Shown: positions 25,541 to 34,080 of the stretch, piece after piece
How positions within the stretch are numbered: the first letter of the stretch is position 1
Layout of the letters: every line of letters starts with the position of its first letter
NCBI RefSeq assembly: GCF_024508335.1
Contig: NZ_CP101988.1
Location: 1,922,001 to 1,986,000, forward strand
Direction of reading: 5' to 3'
Length of the DNA stretch: 64,000 bases
Origin: Cellulomonas chengniuliangii
GTDB lineage: Bacteria > Actinomycetota > Actinomycetes > Actinomycetales > Cellulomonadaceae
The notes under the pieces: generated by a model
What the model saw: only the letters and a program-made list of their open reading frames with translations
Databases searched by the model: none
What the model was told of the DNA's origin: nothing
Position numbers and translations under genes: made by a program

Positions 25541-28500
25541 TGACCGTGACCGTCGTCGCGCCCGACGAGCCGGCCGTCTGGGCGTTGCCTCCCGAGGGGG
25601 AGAACGTCGCCGTGTAGGCCGCGGCCCCTGAGGCCCAGCCGGGGAGGACGCAGGTCGTGACCGCCTGCCCTCCGCTCACGGCGACCGGCGCGCCGGCGCA
25701 CCCCGGCCCGGAGAAGGCCACAGCGCCCGACGCGCTGCCCGCGCTAGACACCACGGCGGTCAGCGTCACCGTGCCCCCGACCGCGGCCGTCGGCGGGTCG
25801 GCCGTGAGCGCCGTGGTGCTCGCGGCCTGCACGGTCGCCTGGACCACCGGGGCCGTCGACCCCGCGTGCGTGGCCGAGCCGCTGTAGACGGCCCCCACGG
25901 TGGCGGGCCCGAGCGGCAGTCCGGCGAGGCTCACGCCGGTGAGCTCCGCGACCCCGGTCGTGGTCGACACCGTCGCCGTGCCCACCGTGGCGCCGTTCAG
26001 GCTGAACGTCACCGTCCCGCCGCTCGGGACGGGCGCCACGGTGGCGCGGAGCACCGCGGCGGACCCGGAGACCAGCGTCGCTGGGGTGGCCGTGGTGGCC
26101 GTCGGGGTGCCCGCGCGGTCGACGGAGAACGCCGCGAGGACGTCGGTGGCGCCCCCGCCGATGACCTGGCTCGTGGGGGTCACCGACCACGGGCCGCCCG
26201 GGAGCCGGGCGGTGACCGTGCCCGGGCCCTTCCGGAAGAACACCGTCACGACGCCGCCGTTCACCGGCGCGTGCTCGGTGAGGGCGGCGCCCTGGGCTGC
26301 CGCCACGTCGAGCGTCACGGACTGCGGCGGGTTCGGGTCTGTGCTGGTGACGCGAAGCCGCACGCGCACCTCGTCGACCTGGATCGTCACAGCGCTGTCC
26401 GTCGGGCCGACCTGCTCCGTCCAGACGCCGTAGTGGCCCGACGGCCCACCGGCGCGCGCGGTCCACACGCCCTGCGGCACCTGGTTGAAGGTGGTGGTGT
26501 AGGTCGTGGCCGACCCGCTGCCGCGCACCACGGGCTGGGCGGCGAGCGCGAGCTGCCCGCTGCCCGCCTCGGGCTCGAGCCCGACGAGCGCGCCGGTCAG
26601 GTCGTATCCGTTGACGGACTCGAGGGTGACCGTCACCTGGCGGGCGTCCGCGTACAGGGTGATGTCGACCGAGACCGACTGACCGCCCTGCACGGCCAGT
26701 GCGCGGTTCGTGGCGCCGTAGCCGGCCCGCTCGATCGACAGCACATAGGAGCCGTCCGCCACCGTGAGGAAGGCGAACGCGCCGTTCGCGGTGGTGGTGG
26801 TCGCGACGAGCGCGCCATCGCGGAGCAGCCTCACCGTGGCGCCGGTGATCGGCGTCGCGGCGGACGCCCCCGACTGGCCGGACACCACGCCCTGCACCGT
26901 GTTGGCGCGGGCCGCGACGGGCACGCTGACCTGCGTGGTGGTGCCCGCTCCGACCGTCACCGCGACGGTCAGGGGCGCGAAGTTCCCCCCGGCCACGTCC
27001 AGGGTGTAGGTCCCCGGCTCGAGCTGGGCGAACCCGTAGCGGCCCGGCACCTGGGAGCACACCGACGTGCCTGTGGTCGCCGCGGCGCAGGTCGGGGTGA
27101 TGATGGCGCTGTTGTGCAGCAGCCGCACCGTGAGCCCGTCGACGCCGTTGCCGGTGACGGGGTCGTACACGTCCACGAGCAGCGCGACCTTGTCGGCGTT
27201 CATCGTCATGTCGAGCGGGACGGGCGCCGGCGCCCCGCTGGGGACTGCGACCGCGACGCCGCTGCCGGAGTAGGCGGGCGTGTACCCGTTGAGCGCGGCG
27301 CTGACCCGCCACGTGCCCGCGGCCAGGCCCTGGACGATCGTGGTCCCGCTGAGCCGGTAGGCGCCGGTGGCGTCGGTCGTGGCCGTGAACACCTGGCCGG
27401 AGGCATCCGAGGTGGCCGTCACCAGCACTCCCGGCAGCGCGCGCAAGGACCCGCCGATGGACACCTGGACCCGTCCGGCGATCGCGCCGAGCAGTGCGAC
27501 CGGCACGGTCTGGGGGTCGGCTGTGGTCTGTCCAGGGCTCACCGTCACTGTGCCGGTGGTGAACGCGTGCCCGGCGGCCCGGACGCTCACCGAGTACCGG
27601 CCGCTGGGCAGCTCGCCGAAGTCGACCCAGCTGGTGCCCGGCGAGGCAGTCACGGTGAGGTCGGTGGCGCCGGGCCGCGTGAGGGTGACCACGGGGTCGG
27701 CCACGGCGTGCCCGGTCCCCGTGGCCACGACCGACACACGCAGCTCGCCGTGCCGTTGCAGCGACATGGCCAGCACCGCGGGCTGCCCCGGCTCGAAGAT
27801 CGCGGTGGTCGTCACCGTGTCGTAGCCCGGCAACGAGGCCTGGACCCGGTACTCCCCCGGCCGGGCGAGAGTCGCGCTGCCGCCGGCGGCCGGGTCGGCG
27901 GGCTGGTTGAGGTCTCTCCAGGTGAGCACGCCCGCGCTCGTCGACACCAGGCGCACGCTCCCCACCCCGGGCGGGGTGGAGAGCACCTCGAACGACGCCG
28001 CGCTGAGGTCGATGGACCCGCCGTCGGCGGTCAGCGTCCCGGAGAAGCGCTGCCCGCTGGGCTGCACCTCGATCGGGACCGCCAGGAGCTCGTCGATCGT
28101 GACGCTCGCCCGGGTCACGCCCTGGTACCGGCCCGAGGGGTCGACGATGTCGACCGACACGGTGTCGGCGACGAGGGCCAGGACGCCGGTGGGCACCGCG
28201 TGCGGCGTCGGGTCGGGGACGGCGGCGATCCGGAAGTCGCCGGTCGGGCTGGTGGTGATCGTCACCGAGGAGCGTTGCGGGACGAGCCCGGCGTACCCGG
28301 TGGTGCCGGTGACCTTGACCTGGACCCCGCCCACCGGGCTCGCGCTCCCGACAGCGAGCTGGGTGACCACGCGTCCGCTGAACTCCCGGCCGCTGCGGGT
28401 CAGCACCACCTGCGAGGCCAGGTCCTGGTTGTCGCCCACCGCGATCTGCACGGTGGAGCCCGAGACGGCTGCGCCCCCGGCGGAGGACCAGGTGACGTCG

Positions 28501-31496
28501 AAGCGGTACGAGCCGGGTTCCAGGGCCCGCACCAAGACCTGGCCCTGGGCGTCCGTGGACGAGGAGGGCAGCGGCCCGCCCGGCTGCGCCGGGGTGGGGG
28601 CGAGGTGCGGGACGACGGCGGCGCCGTCGGCCGCGGTCAAGGCGCCCGTCCCCTCGTCAGCCAGCACGGAGAGCGTGATGCGGCCGAGCCGGTCCACGGT
28701 GTGGTCGAGCCGCCGCACCTCGCCCGCGGCCAGCGACACGGGCGTGGGCGGCTGCGCCCGGTACTCGTCGTCGGCCGACTCGACCCACACCGAGTAGCCG
28801 CCGCTGACGAGCCGGGCGACCTCGTAGCTGCCGTTCAGCCCGATCGCCGAGCATCGCACCGACGCCGTGGCGACCGGCGACGTGATCGCGCAGGTGGTCG
28901 CGCCGTCCGCGGTCGTGCCGAAGACGCAGTCCGCTGCCCGCACGTCGCCCGGGCTGGCGCCGGCCGTCGCCACGATCACGCACGAGGCGTCGGGCACCGC
29001 GCCCACTCGGGCCTGCACGGAGCCGACCACGGAGGGCGACGGCAGCAGCGAGGCCTGGGCCGCGCGCACCGTCTGCCCCATCGGGACCTCGACGTCGACG
29101 CGCTGCGGCTCGTAGCCCGGCGCCGACACGACGAGCGTGTACAGCCCGGGCAGCAACCCCTCGCCGCCCGCGGGAGGGATCGTGTACTCCAGGCTGGGCG
29201 CCGTCGTGACCCGGACCGTCTCAGTGGTCCCGTCCAGGCGCTGGCGCTGCAGCTCGACGGCGACCACGCAGTCCGCCACAGGCAGGTCGGGGCACGTGAT
29301 GGCGCTGCCCGTGCGGGCGTCGCTCGCCCGGCCCCGCACGAACGAGGTCGCCTCCAGCCCGTCGCCGTCCACCGCGGTCAGCACCAGGTCGGCGTCGCTG
29401 GCCTGGCCCGCGGTGACGGTCACCTGGGCGTGGCCGGTGACGTGCCCGAACAGCTCGGCGGTGACCACGTAGTCCCCTGGCTCGACGCCGTTGAGCCGGA
29501 ACGAGCCGCGGGCGTCCGACGTGCTCATGGTCTTGTACGTGTGCTCGCCGTTGCCCACGGTGATTCCGGCCCCCGCGAGCCCGGACCCGGCCGTGTCCAC
29601 GAGCGAGCCCTGCACGACGCCGCTGGCCAGCGTCAGCTGCGCGTCCAAGCCCACGTGCGACGAGCCCTCGCCCAGCGTGACCTGGTGGGACTGGCTCGCG
29701 TGGGCGGGGCCCTCGAACGTCACGGTGTAGACGCCCGGCGAGGGCAGGTCGGCGAGCGTGTACGCGCCCACCGGGCCGTCGGTGACGGTCGAGGCGAGCC
29801 GCACGACGTCGTCGCCGTCGGTCGCCGTCACCGTCACCCCGCCGAGCCCGCCGACGCCCCCCAAGGAGTCCGGACCGGTGACGACGCCGCTGACGGCGGC
29901 CACCCCGCTGGCCAGCGCGAGGTCGACCGCCGCGGAGCCGTCCGGCGCCAGGGTGACGAGCGCCGACTGGGCGCCGAGCCCGTCCGCCGTCGCCGTCACC
30001 AGGTACGTGCTGGGCGTGGACAGCCCGTCGACGCTCCACCGCCCGATCGCGCCGGTCGTGCTCGCGCTCGTCACGACCGTCGTGACACCGTCCGTGATGG
30101 TGATCTGCGCGCCGCCCACGGCGCCTGCCGGGCCGGTCACGACGCCCGCCATCCGGCCTGCCCCCGCCACCAGCTCGACCTCGAGTGCCCGGGCCGCGGC
30201 CTCCGCTCCCGTCATGACGAGCCGCTGTGTCTGGTAGCCGGCCTTGGCGAAGGTGATCAGGTAGTACGCGTCGGCCGAGAGGTCGGCGAACGCCCAGGTC
30301 CCGTCGTCGGCGGACCGGGTGGTGCGGGCGTCGGCGAGCGCGCTCGTCCGGGTCAGCGTCAGCGCCTGGGCGGGGGTCTTGCCAATCGGGTCGCCGACGG
30401 GGAGGGCGCCGGCCAGGCCTGAGGTGACGCGTCCGCCGGCCCCGCCGCCACCCGCCCCGGCCAGCGCGGATGACGCGGTCGCCGAGGAGGGGCCCCCGTC
30501 GGCGACCTCGTCCGCGGCGAGCACGCTGATGGGGCGGATGCCGATCTGCACGTCGGACGGCGCGTCCCCGCGGATGACGCCGCCGACCCGGATGTGGGGC
30601 ACGCCGGCCGAAGTGCCGCCGGCCACCGGCGCCTCGACACCGCCCTCCGAGCCGCTGTCGTCCCCCGGCGAGTCCTGCCCGTCGGAGTCGACGTCGACCG
30701 CGGCCGTCTCCGCGGCCGTCGTGGACGTCTCGTCGCGCGAGGTCAGCCACGGCACCGCCGTCGCCATCCCGCCAGCCCACAGCGCCACCACGAGGAGCAG
30801 CGACAACGCGCGCAGTAGCCCACCCGACAGCAGCGGGTGCGAGGTGAGGGTGCCGTGGAAGCGGGCGGGCGCCTGCCGGCCCCTGCCCTCGACCGCGTAG
30901 GAGATCTGGTTGCGGTGGCCGACGATGCTGGGCCGGGCCACCCGTAGCCGCGCGGTGACACGCGCGGTGCGGTGGGCGCCCACCGTGAGGGAGGTGGCGG
31001 GCAGCGCGAACCGCATGCCCTTGCCAGTCCGGGTGCTGAGGCCCACGTCGACCGGCTGGTCTCCCGTGTTGGTCACCACGACGCTCACCCGCTGCGAGAA
31101 CACCGCACGGGCAGAGGCCGGCTCCACGGACAGCACGATCTCCCCGGGGGCGTCGACCTCCATCTCCCCGTCCGTGGTGGCCTGCGCCCGGCCGGCCGCC
31201 CCGATCGCCTCGACGACCACGACGAACGGGTAGCGGCCGGGAACCGCCCCAGCCGCGGGGACGACGACCAGCTCCACGCTCACCGTCTCGTCCGGGCCCA
31301 CCTGCGGAGTGGTGACAGGCTCGGGCAGCCAGCCCGAGTCGAGGCCCACGACCCGCACGACGAGGCCGAGCGGCGCCGCAGCGAGATTACGGACGTGCGC
31401 CACGACGACGGCGCGCCCGCCGCCGGGCGCGTGCGCGTCGGGCTCGACGAGCACGCTCACCGGAGCGGGGAAGGGGGTGTGGGCGGCTGGATGCAT
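25536..31496 (-). CDS. 1,986-aa bitopic membrane protein with carboxypeptidase-regulatory-like and Ig-like repeats (paralogue A)
   Basis: 1,986 aa, the largest gene of the window. There is no signal peptide. Residues 1-215 hold two Ig-like units (SVLVEPDAHAPGGGRAVVV; EIVLSVEPASARAVFSQRVSVVVTNTGD), then SHPLLSGGLL and one membrane helix (about 225-248). Basic residues precede the helix, so the N-terminal part should be cytoplasmic and the remainder outside. The outer part has more than ten carboxypeptidase-regulatory-like modules (SGVVTGPDS..., NTVQGVVSGQSG..., each with 'TYTVTF/YVLSIERAGY' strands) and ends in two Ig-like (Big-type) domains. It is a paralogue of the next two genes. ATG 31496 follows AGGGGA; a GTG at 31460 would match the paralogues' starts. 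An anchor, fibre or envelope-spanning dock for the CIS is the best guess. Confidence 0.8.
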   Translation of the reverse strand: MHPAAHTPFPAPVSVLVEPDAHAPGGGRAVVVAHVRNLAAAPLGLVVRVVGLDSGWLPEPVTTPQVGPDETVSVELVVVPAAGAVPGRYPFVVVVEAIGAAGRAQATTDGEMEVDAPGEIVLSVEPASARAVFSQRVSVVVTNTGDQPVDVGLSTRTGKGMRFALPATSLTVGAHRTARVTARLRVARPSIVGHRNQISYAVEGRGRQAPARFHGTLTSHPLLSGGLLRALSLLLVVALWAGGMATAVPWLTSRDETSTTAAETAAVDVDSDGQDSPGDDSGSEGGVEAPVAGGTSAGVPHIRVGGVIRGDAPSDVQIGIRPISVLAADEVADGGPSSATASSALAGAGGGGAGGRVTSGLAGALPVGDPIGKTPAQALTLTRTSALADARTTRSADDGTWAFADLSADAYYLITFAKAGYQTQRLVMTGAEAAARALEVELVAGAGRMAGVVTGPAGAVGGAQITITDGVTTVVTSASTTGAIGRWSVDGLSTPSTYLVTATADGLGAQSALVTLAPDGSAAVDLALASGVAAVSGVVTGPDSLGGVGGLGGVTVTATDGDDVVRLASTVTDGPVGAYTLADLPSPGVYTVTFEGPAHASQSHQVTLGEGSSHVGLDAQLTLASGVVQGSLVDTAGSGLAGAGITVGNGEHTYKTMSTSDARGSFRLNGVEPGDYVVTAELFGHVTGHAQVTVTAGQASDADLVLTAVDGDGLEATSFVRGRASDARTGSAITCPDLPVADCVVAVELQRQRLDGTTETVRVTTAPSLEYTIPPAGGEGLLPGLYTLVVSAPGYEPQRVDVEVPMGQTVRAAQASLLPSPSVVGSVQARVGAVPDASCVIVATAGASPGDVRAADCVFGTTADGATTCAITSPVATASVRCSAIGLNGSYEVARLVSGGYSVWVESADDEYRAQPPTPVSLAAGEVRRLDHTVDRLGRITLSVLADEGTGALTAADGAAVVPHLAPTPAQPGGPLPSSSTDAQGQVLVRALEPGSYRFDVTWSSAGGAAVSGSTVQIAVGDNQDLASQVVLTRSGREFSGRVVTQLAVGSASPVGGVQVKVTGTTGYAGLVPQRSSVTITTSPTGDFRIAAVPDPTPHAVPTGVLALVADTVSVDIVDPSGRYQGVTRASVTIDELLAVPIEVQPSGQRFSGTLTADGGSIDLSAASFEVLSTPPGVGSVRLVSTSAGVLTWRDLNQPADPAAGGSATLARPGEYRVQASLPGYDTVTTTAIFEPGQPAVLAMSLQRHGELRVSVVATGTGHAVADPVVTLTRPGATDLTVTASPGTSWVDFGELPSGRYSVSVRAAGHAFTTGTVTVSPGQTTADPQTVPVALLGAIAGRVQVSIGGSLRALPGVLVTATSDASGQVFTATTDATGAYRLSGTTIVQGLAAGTWRVSAALNGYTPAYSGSGVAVAVPSGAPAPVPLDMTMNADKVALLVDVYDPVTGNGVDGLTVRLLHNSAIITPTCAAATTGTSVCSQVPGRYGFAQLEPGTYTLDVAGGNFAPLTVAVTVGAGTTTQVSVPVAARANTVQGVVSGQSGASAATPITGATVRLLRDGALVATTTTANGAFAFLTVADGSYVLSIERAGYGATNRALAVQGGQSVSVDITLYADARQVTVTLESVNGYDLTGALVGLEPEAGSGQLALAAQPVVRGSGSATTYTTTFNQVPQGVWTARAGGPSGHYGVWTEQVGPTDSAVTIQVDEVRVRLRVTSTDPNPPQSVTLDVAAAQGAALTEHAPVNGGVVTVFFRKGPGTVTARLPGGPWSVTPTSQVIGGGATDVLAAFSVDRAGTPTATTATPATLVSGSAAVLRATVAPVPSGGTVTFSLNGATVGTATVSTTTGVAELTGVSLAGLPLGPATVGAVYSGSATHAGSTAPVVQATVQAASTTALTADPPTAAVGGTVTLTAVVSSAGSASGAVAFSGPGCAGAPVAVSGGQAVTTCVLPGWASGAAAYTATFSPSGGNAQTAGSSGATTVTVS

Positions 31497-31505
31497 CGGG
31501 GTCCC

Positions 31506-34079
31506 CTAAGGGCTCGGGAGGGCGACGTCGACGACAAGGGCCTGGCTGTTCTGCACCGTGGTCACCGCGGATGTGGCCAGCGCCGCAGCGGTCGCGCTCA
31601 ACCGGACCTCGACGAGGTAGTGCTGCGGCGCCTCGACCTCGGGGAACACGTAGTCGCCGGCGCCGGTCGTGACGGTGCTCGCGACGGGCCCGACGGCGGT
31701 GCCGTAGTCGCTCGCCCGGTACAGGTTGACCACGACCCCGGCGGCGCCGGCGCCCGCCTGCGTGACCTTGCCGCGGATGCTCGCGGGGCTGGCCAGCGTC
31801 GCGTCGAGCACCGCCGACTGGCCGGCGGCGAGGGTGACGATGCTCGACCTCGAGGCTGTCGAGGATCGGGAGAACGTGACCGTGTAGGTGCCGGGCGGCA
31901 ACGCGTCCACCGCATACCTGCCACGCTGCGCGGCAGGGGTGGACGCCGTGCTGACCTCGTACTGCGCGGTTCCCGAGGACAGCGTCACGGTGACGTTGGG
32001 CGCCGGGCCCGTCACCACGCCCCGGTCGTCCGTCTGCGAGACGGTGCCGGTGAGCTGGGCGGTCGAGGAGCGCATCGCGGCGTTGACCCGATCGGCCCGC
32101 TGGGCGCCCGAGGTGACCGAGCCATGCGCGTCGAGGCTCACCGAGACGATCTGCGACGCCAGGTCCGCGCGGGAGAAGGTCACGGTGTAGGTGCCGGGGA
32201 TCGCCAACCCGGACACCGACCACGCGCCCGGGCTCACCGCGGACTGGCTGACGGTCTGCCACGTCCGCGCCCCATCGCTGACCGACACCCCCACGCCGCC
32301 TGCTCCGAGGCTCGACGGCGTCACGCTGACCATGCCCCCGAGCCGCCCTGAGTCGACGCCGAGCGTCGCGGAGACGCCCGTGAGCGCCTGCCCGGCGGCG
32401 AGGTCGAGGCTGAGCGTGGCCGCCGAGTAGCCCTCGGCCGCGACGACGACCGTGAAGGTCGCCGGGGTTGGGAGGTTGCGCAGCGTGAACGACCCCACGT
32501 CACCGTCGGTGAGGGTGACGGTCCGCACGGTGACGTCGCCCGCGGTGGCGATCACGGTCGCGTCCCCGATCGGCCCCTGCGTCCCCACCACCGTGCCGGA
32601 GATGGTGCCGTCGCCTTCGAGCAACCGGATCTCGATGCCCGCGCGCAGCTCGCCGGCGGCGACGTCGACCCGCTGCACCTGCGTGCTGAACCCAGGCTTG
32701 GAGACGACGATGTCGTAGACGTTCGGCGAGGGGACGTCGTCCAGCCGGAACGAGCCGTCCGCGCCCACCGGGACCGAGCGGACGATCGCCCCCGAGGTGG
32801 CCGCGGGCGCGGCCCCCGCGATGTCGGGCTCCTCCATCGGAAGCTCCAGCTGCACCGTGGCGCCTGCCACGTCCGCCCCCACCACCAGGCCGGACAGCGT
32901 GGCGGGCACGCCGCCGAGCAGCACCACGAGGCCGGTGGCCGACTCCCCCACGCCGAGGTCGATGGACTGCGCCTGCTCGGCGGAGGGCGACGACGGGTAC
33001 CAGACCTCGCTGAAGCCCGCGCCGCGGAACCGCAGCTTGTACTCCCCCGCGGCCAGCGTCGACAGCTCGAAGGCGCCGGCCTCGTCGGTGGCGGTCGTGG
33101 CCAGGGCCCGCGTCGGGTCCCCAGCGTCGAACGCCTCGACGGCGACGCCGGCGACGACCTCGCCCGACGAGAGCAGCCGCACGGCGCCGGCCACCGACGA
33201 TGTCCCGGTGGTGGCGCCCTGGGCGCGCGCCTGCGCCACCTGCAGGGCCAGGTCCCGGTCCGCCGCCGAGCGGTTGACCACGCTGGTCAGGGCCACGGCG
33301 ATGACCACAGCGAACACGCTCACGGCCACCAGCAGCCCGAGCATCGACATCAGGCCGCGGTTGAAGACCGGGCGCTGCACGAGCACCCCGATCGCCGCCG
33401 GGGGCGGCGCGTCGGAGGCGACGCTCGGCGCATGCGCGTCCGCGCCGTCAGGGACGGGCCGCCCGCCACGCCGGCCGGTCGCCACGTCGCCGCGCGGCTC
33501 GGCGATCCGCAGCTCGAACGGGCGCACCGCCGGGCTGCCGAACCAGGGCCGCCGTCCACGGGCGCGGAGCTCGGTGGTGATCTGCTCGCCGGGGGCCAGC
33601 ACGAAGGTGTCGGGGACGAAGCCGAACCTGACCTTGCCCTCGGCGTCGGAGCCCACGAGCGACGACGTCTCCGTGGTGTTGCCGGTGTTCTCGACCACGA
33701 CGCCGAACACCGCGCGCCGGCCAGCCGTCACGGTCGCGGGCTCGAGCCGCGCGTCCACGCGGGGAGCTCGGGGCACCTCGAGGGTGACCTCCTCGACGCT
33801 GGTCAGGCCTCCCTCGCCGAGGGCGGTGACCTGGACGGCCATCTGGCGCTCGCCCGCGGGGACGCCCTCGGGCAGCCGGACGCGCACCTCGGCCCGCTCC
33901 GTGGCGCCGGGGAACATCCGCAGCGTGGGTGTGTCCACCGTCACCCAGCTGGCGTCCGCGCCCAGGAATCGCACGGTCGCGCCGGCGATCACGTCAGAGG
34001 TGTTCGTCACCGTGACGGTCAGCACCGTCTCCTGGCCGGGGTAGGCCACCGCCCGGCGCGGCTCGGTCACCACCCGCAC
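31506..34079 (-). CDS. 857-aa bitopic membrane protein, repeat-rich (paralogue B)
   Basis: 857 aa. Same plan as paralogues A and C: two N-terminal Ig-like units (VRVVTEPRRAVAYPGQETVL; VDARLEPATVTAGRRAVFGV), a conserved pre-membrane motif QRPVFNRGLMSML (about 235), one helix (about 242-265), then about six carboxypeptidase-regulatory-like repeats (for example TISGTVVGTQGPIGDATVIA). The GTG at 34079 is chosen because VRVVTEPR aligns with MRVLCAVD of paralogue C and GGGGA lies just upstream. The longer ATG start at 34124 would add 15 residues that overlap paralogue C out of frame. Only one base separates it from paralogue C's stop, so they share an mRNA. Confidence 0.8.
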   Translation of the reverse strand: MRVVTEPRRAVAYPGQETVLTVTVTNTSDVIAGATVRFLGADASWVTVDTPTLRMFPGATERAEVRVRLPEGVPAGERQMAVQVTALGEGGLTSVEEVTLEVPRAPRVDARLEPATVTAGRRAVFGVVVENTGNTTETSSLVGSDAEGKVRFGFVPDTFVLAPGEQITTELRARGRRPWFGSPAVRPFELRIAEPRGDVATGRRGGRPVPDGADAHAPSVASDAPPPAAIGVLVQRPVFNRGLMSMLGLLVAVSVFAVVIAVALTSVVNRSAADRDLALQVAQARAQGATTGTSSVAGAVRLLSSGEVVAGVAVEAFDAGDPTRALATTATDEAGAFELSTLAAGEYKLRFRGAGFSEVWYPSSPSAEQAQSIDLGVGESATGLVVLLGGVPATLSGLVVGADVAGATVQLELPMEEPDIAGAAPAATSGAIVRSVPVGADGSFRLDDVPSPNVYDIVVSKPGFSTQVQRVDVAAGELRAGIEIRLLEGDGTISGTVVGTQGPIGDATVIATAGDVTVRTVTLTDGDVGSFTLRNLPTPATFTVVVAAEGYSAATLSLDLAAGQALTGVSATLGVDSGRLGGMVSVTPSSLGAGGVGVSVSDGARTWQTVSQSAVSPGAWSVSGLAIPGTYTVTFSRADLASQIVSVSLDAHGSVTSGAQRADRVNAAMRSSTAQLTGTVSQTDDRGVVTGPAPNVTVTLSSGTAQYEVSTASTPAAQRGRYAVDALPPGTYTVTFSRSSTASRSSIVTLAAGQSAVLDATLASPASIRGKVTQAGAGAAGVVVNLYRASDYGTAVGPVASTVTTGAGDYVFPEVEAPQHYLVEVRLSATAAALATSAVTTVQNSQALVVDVALPSP

Positions 34080-34080
34080 G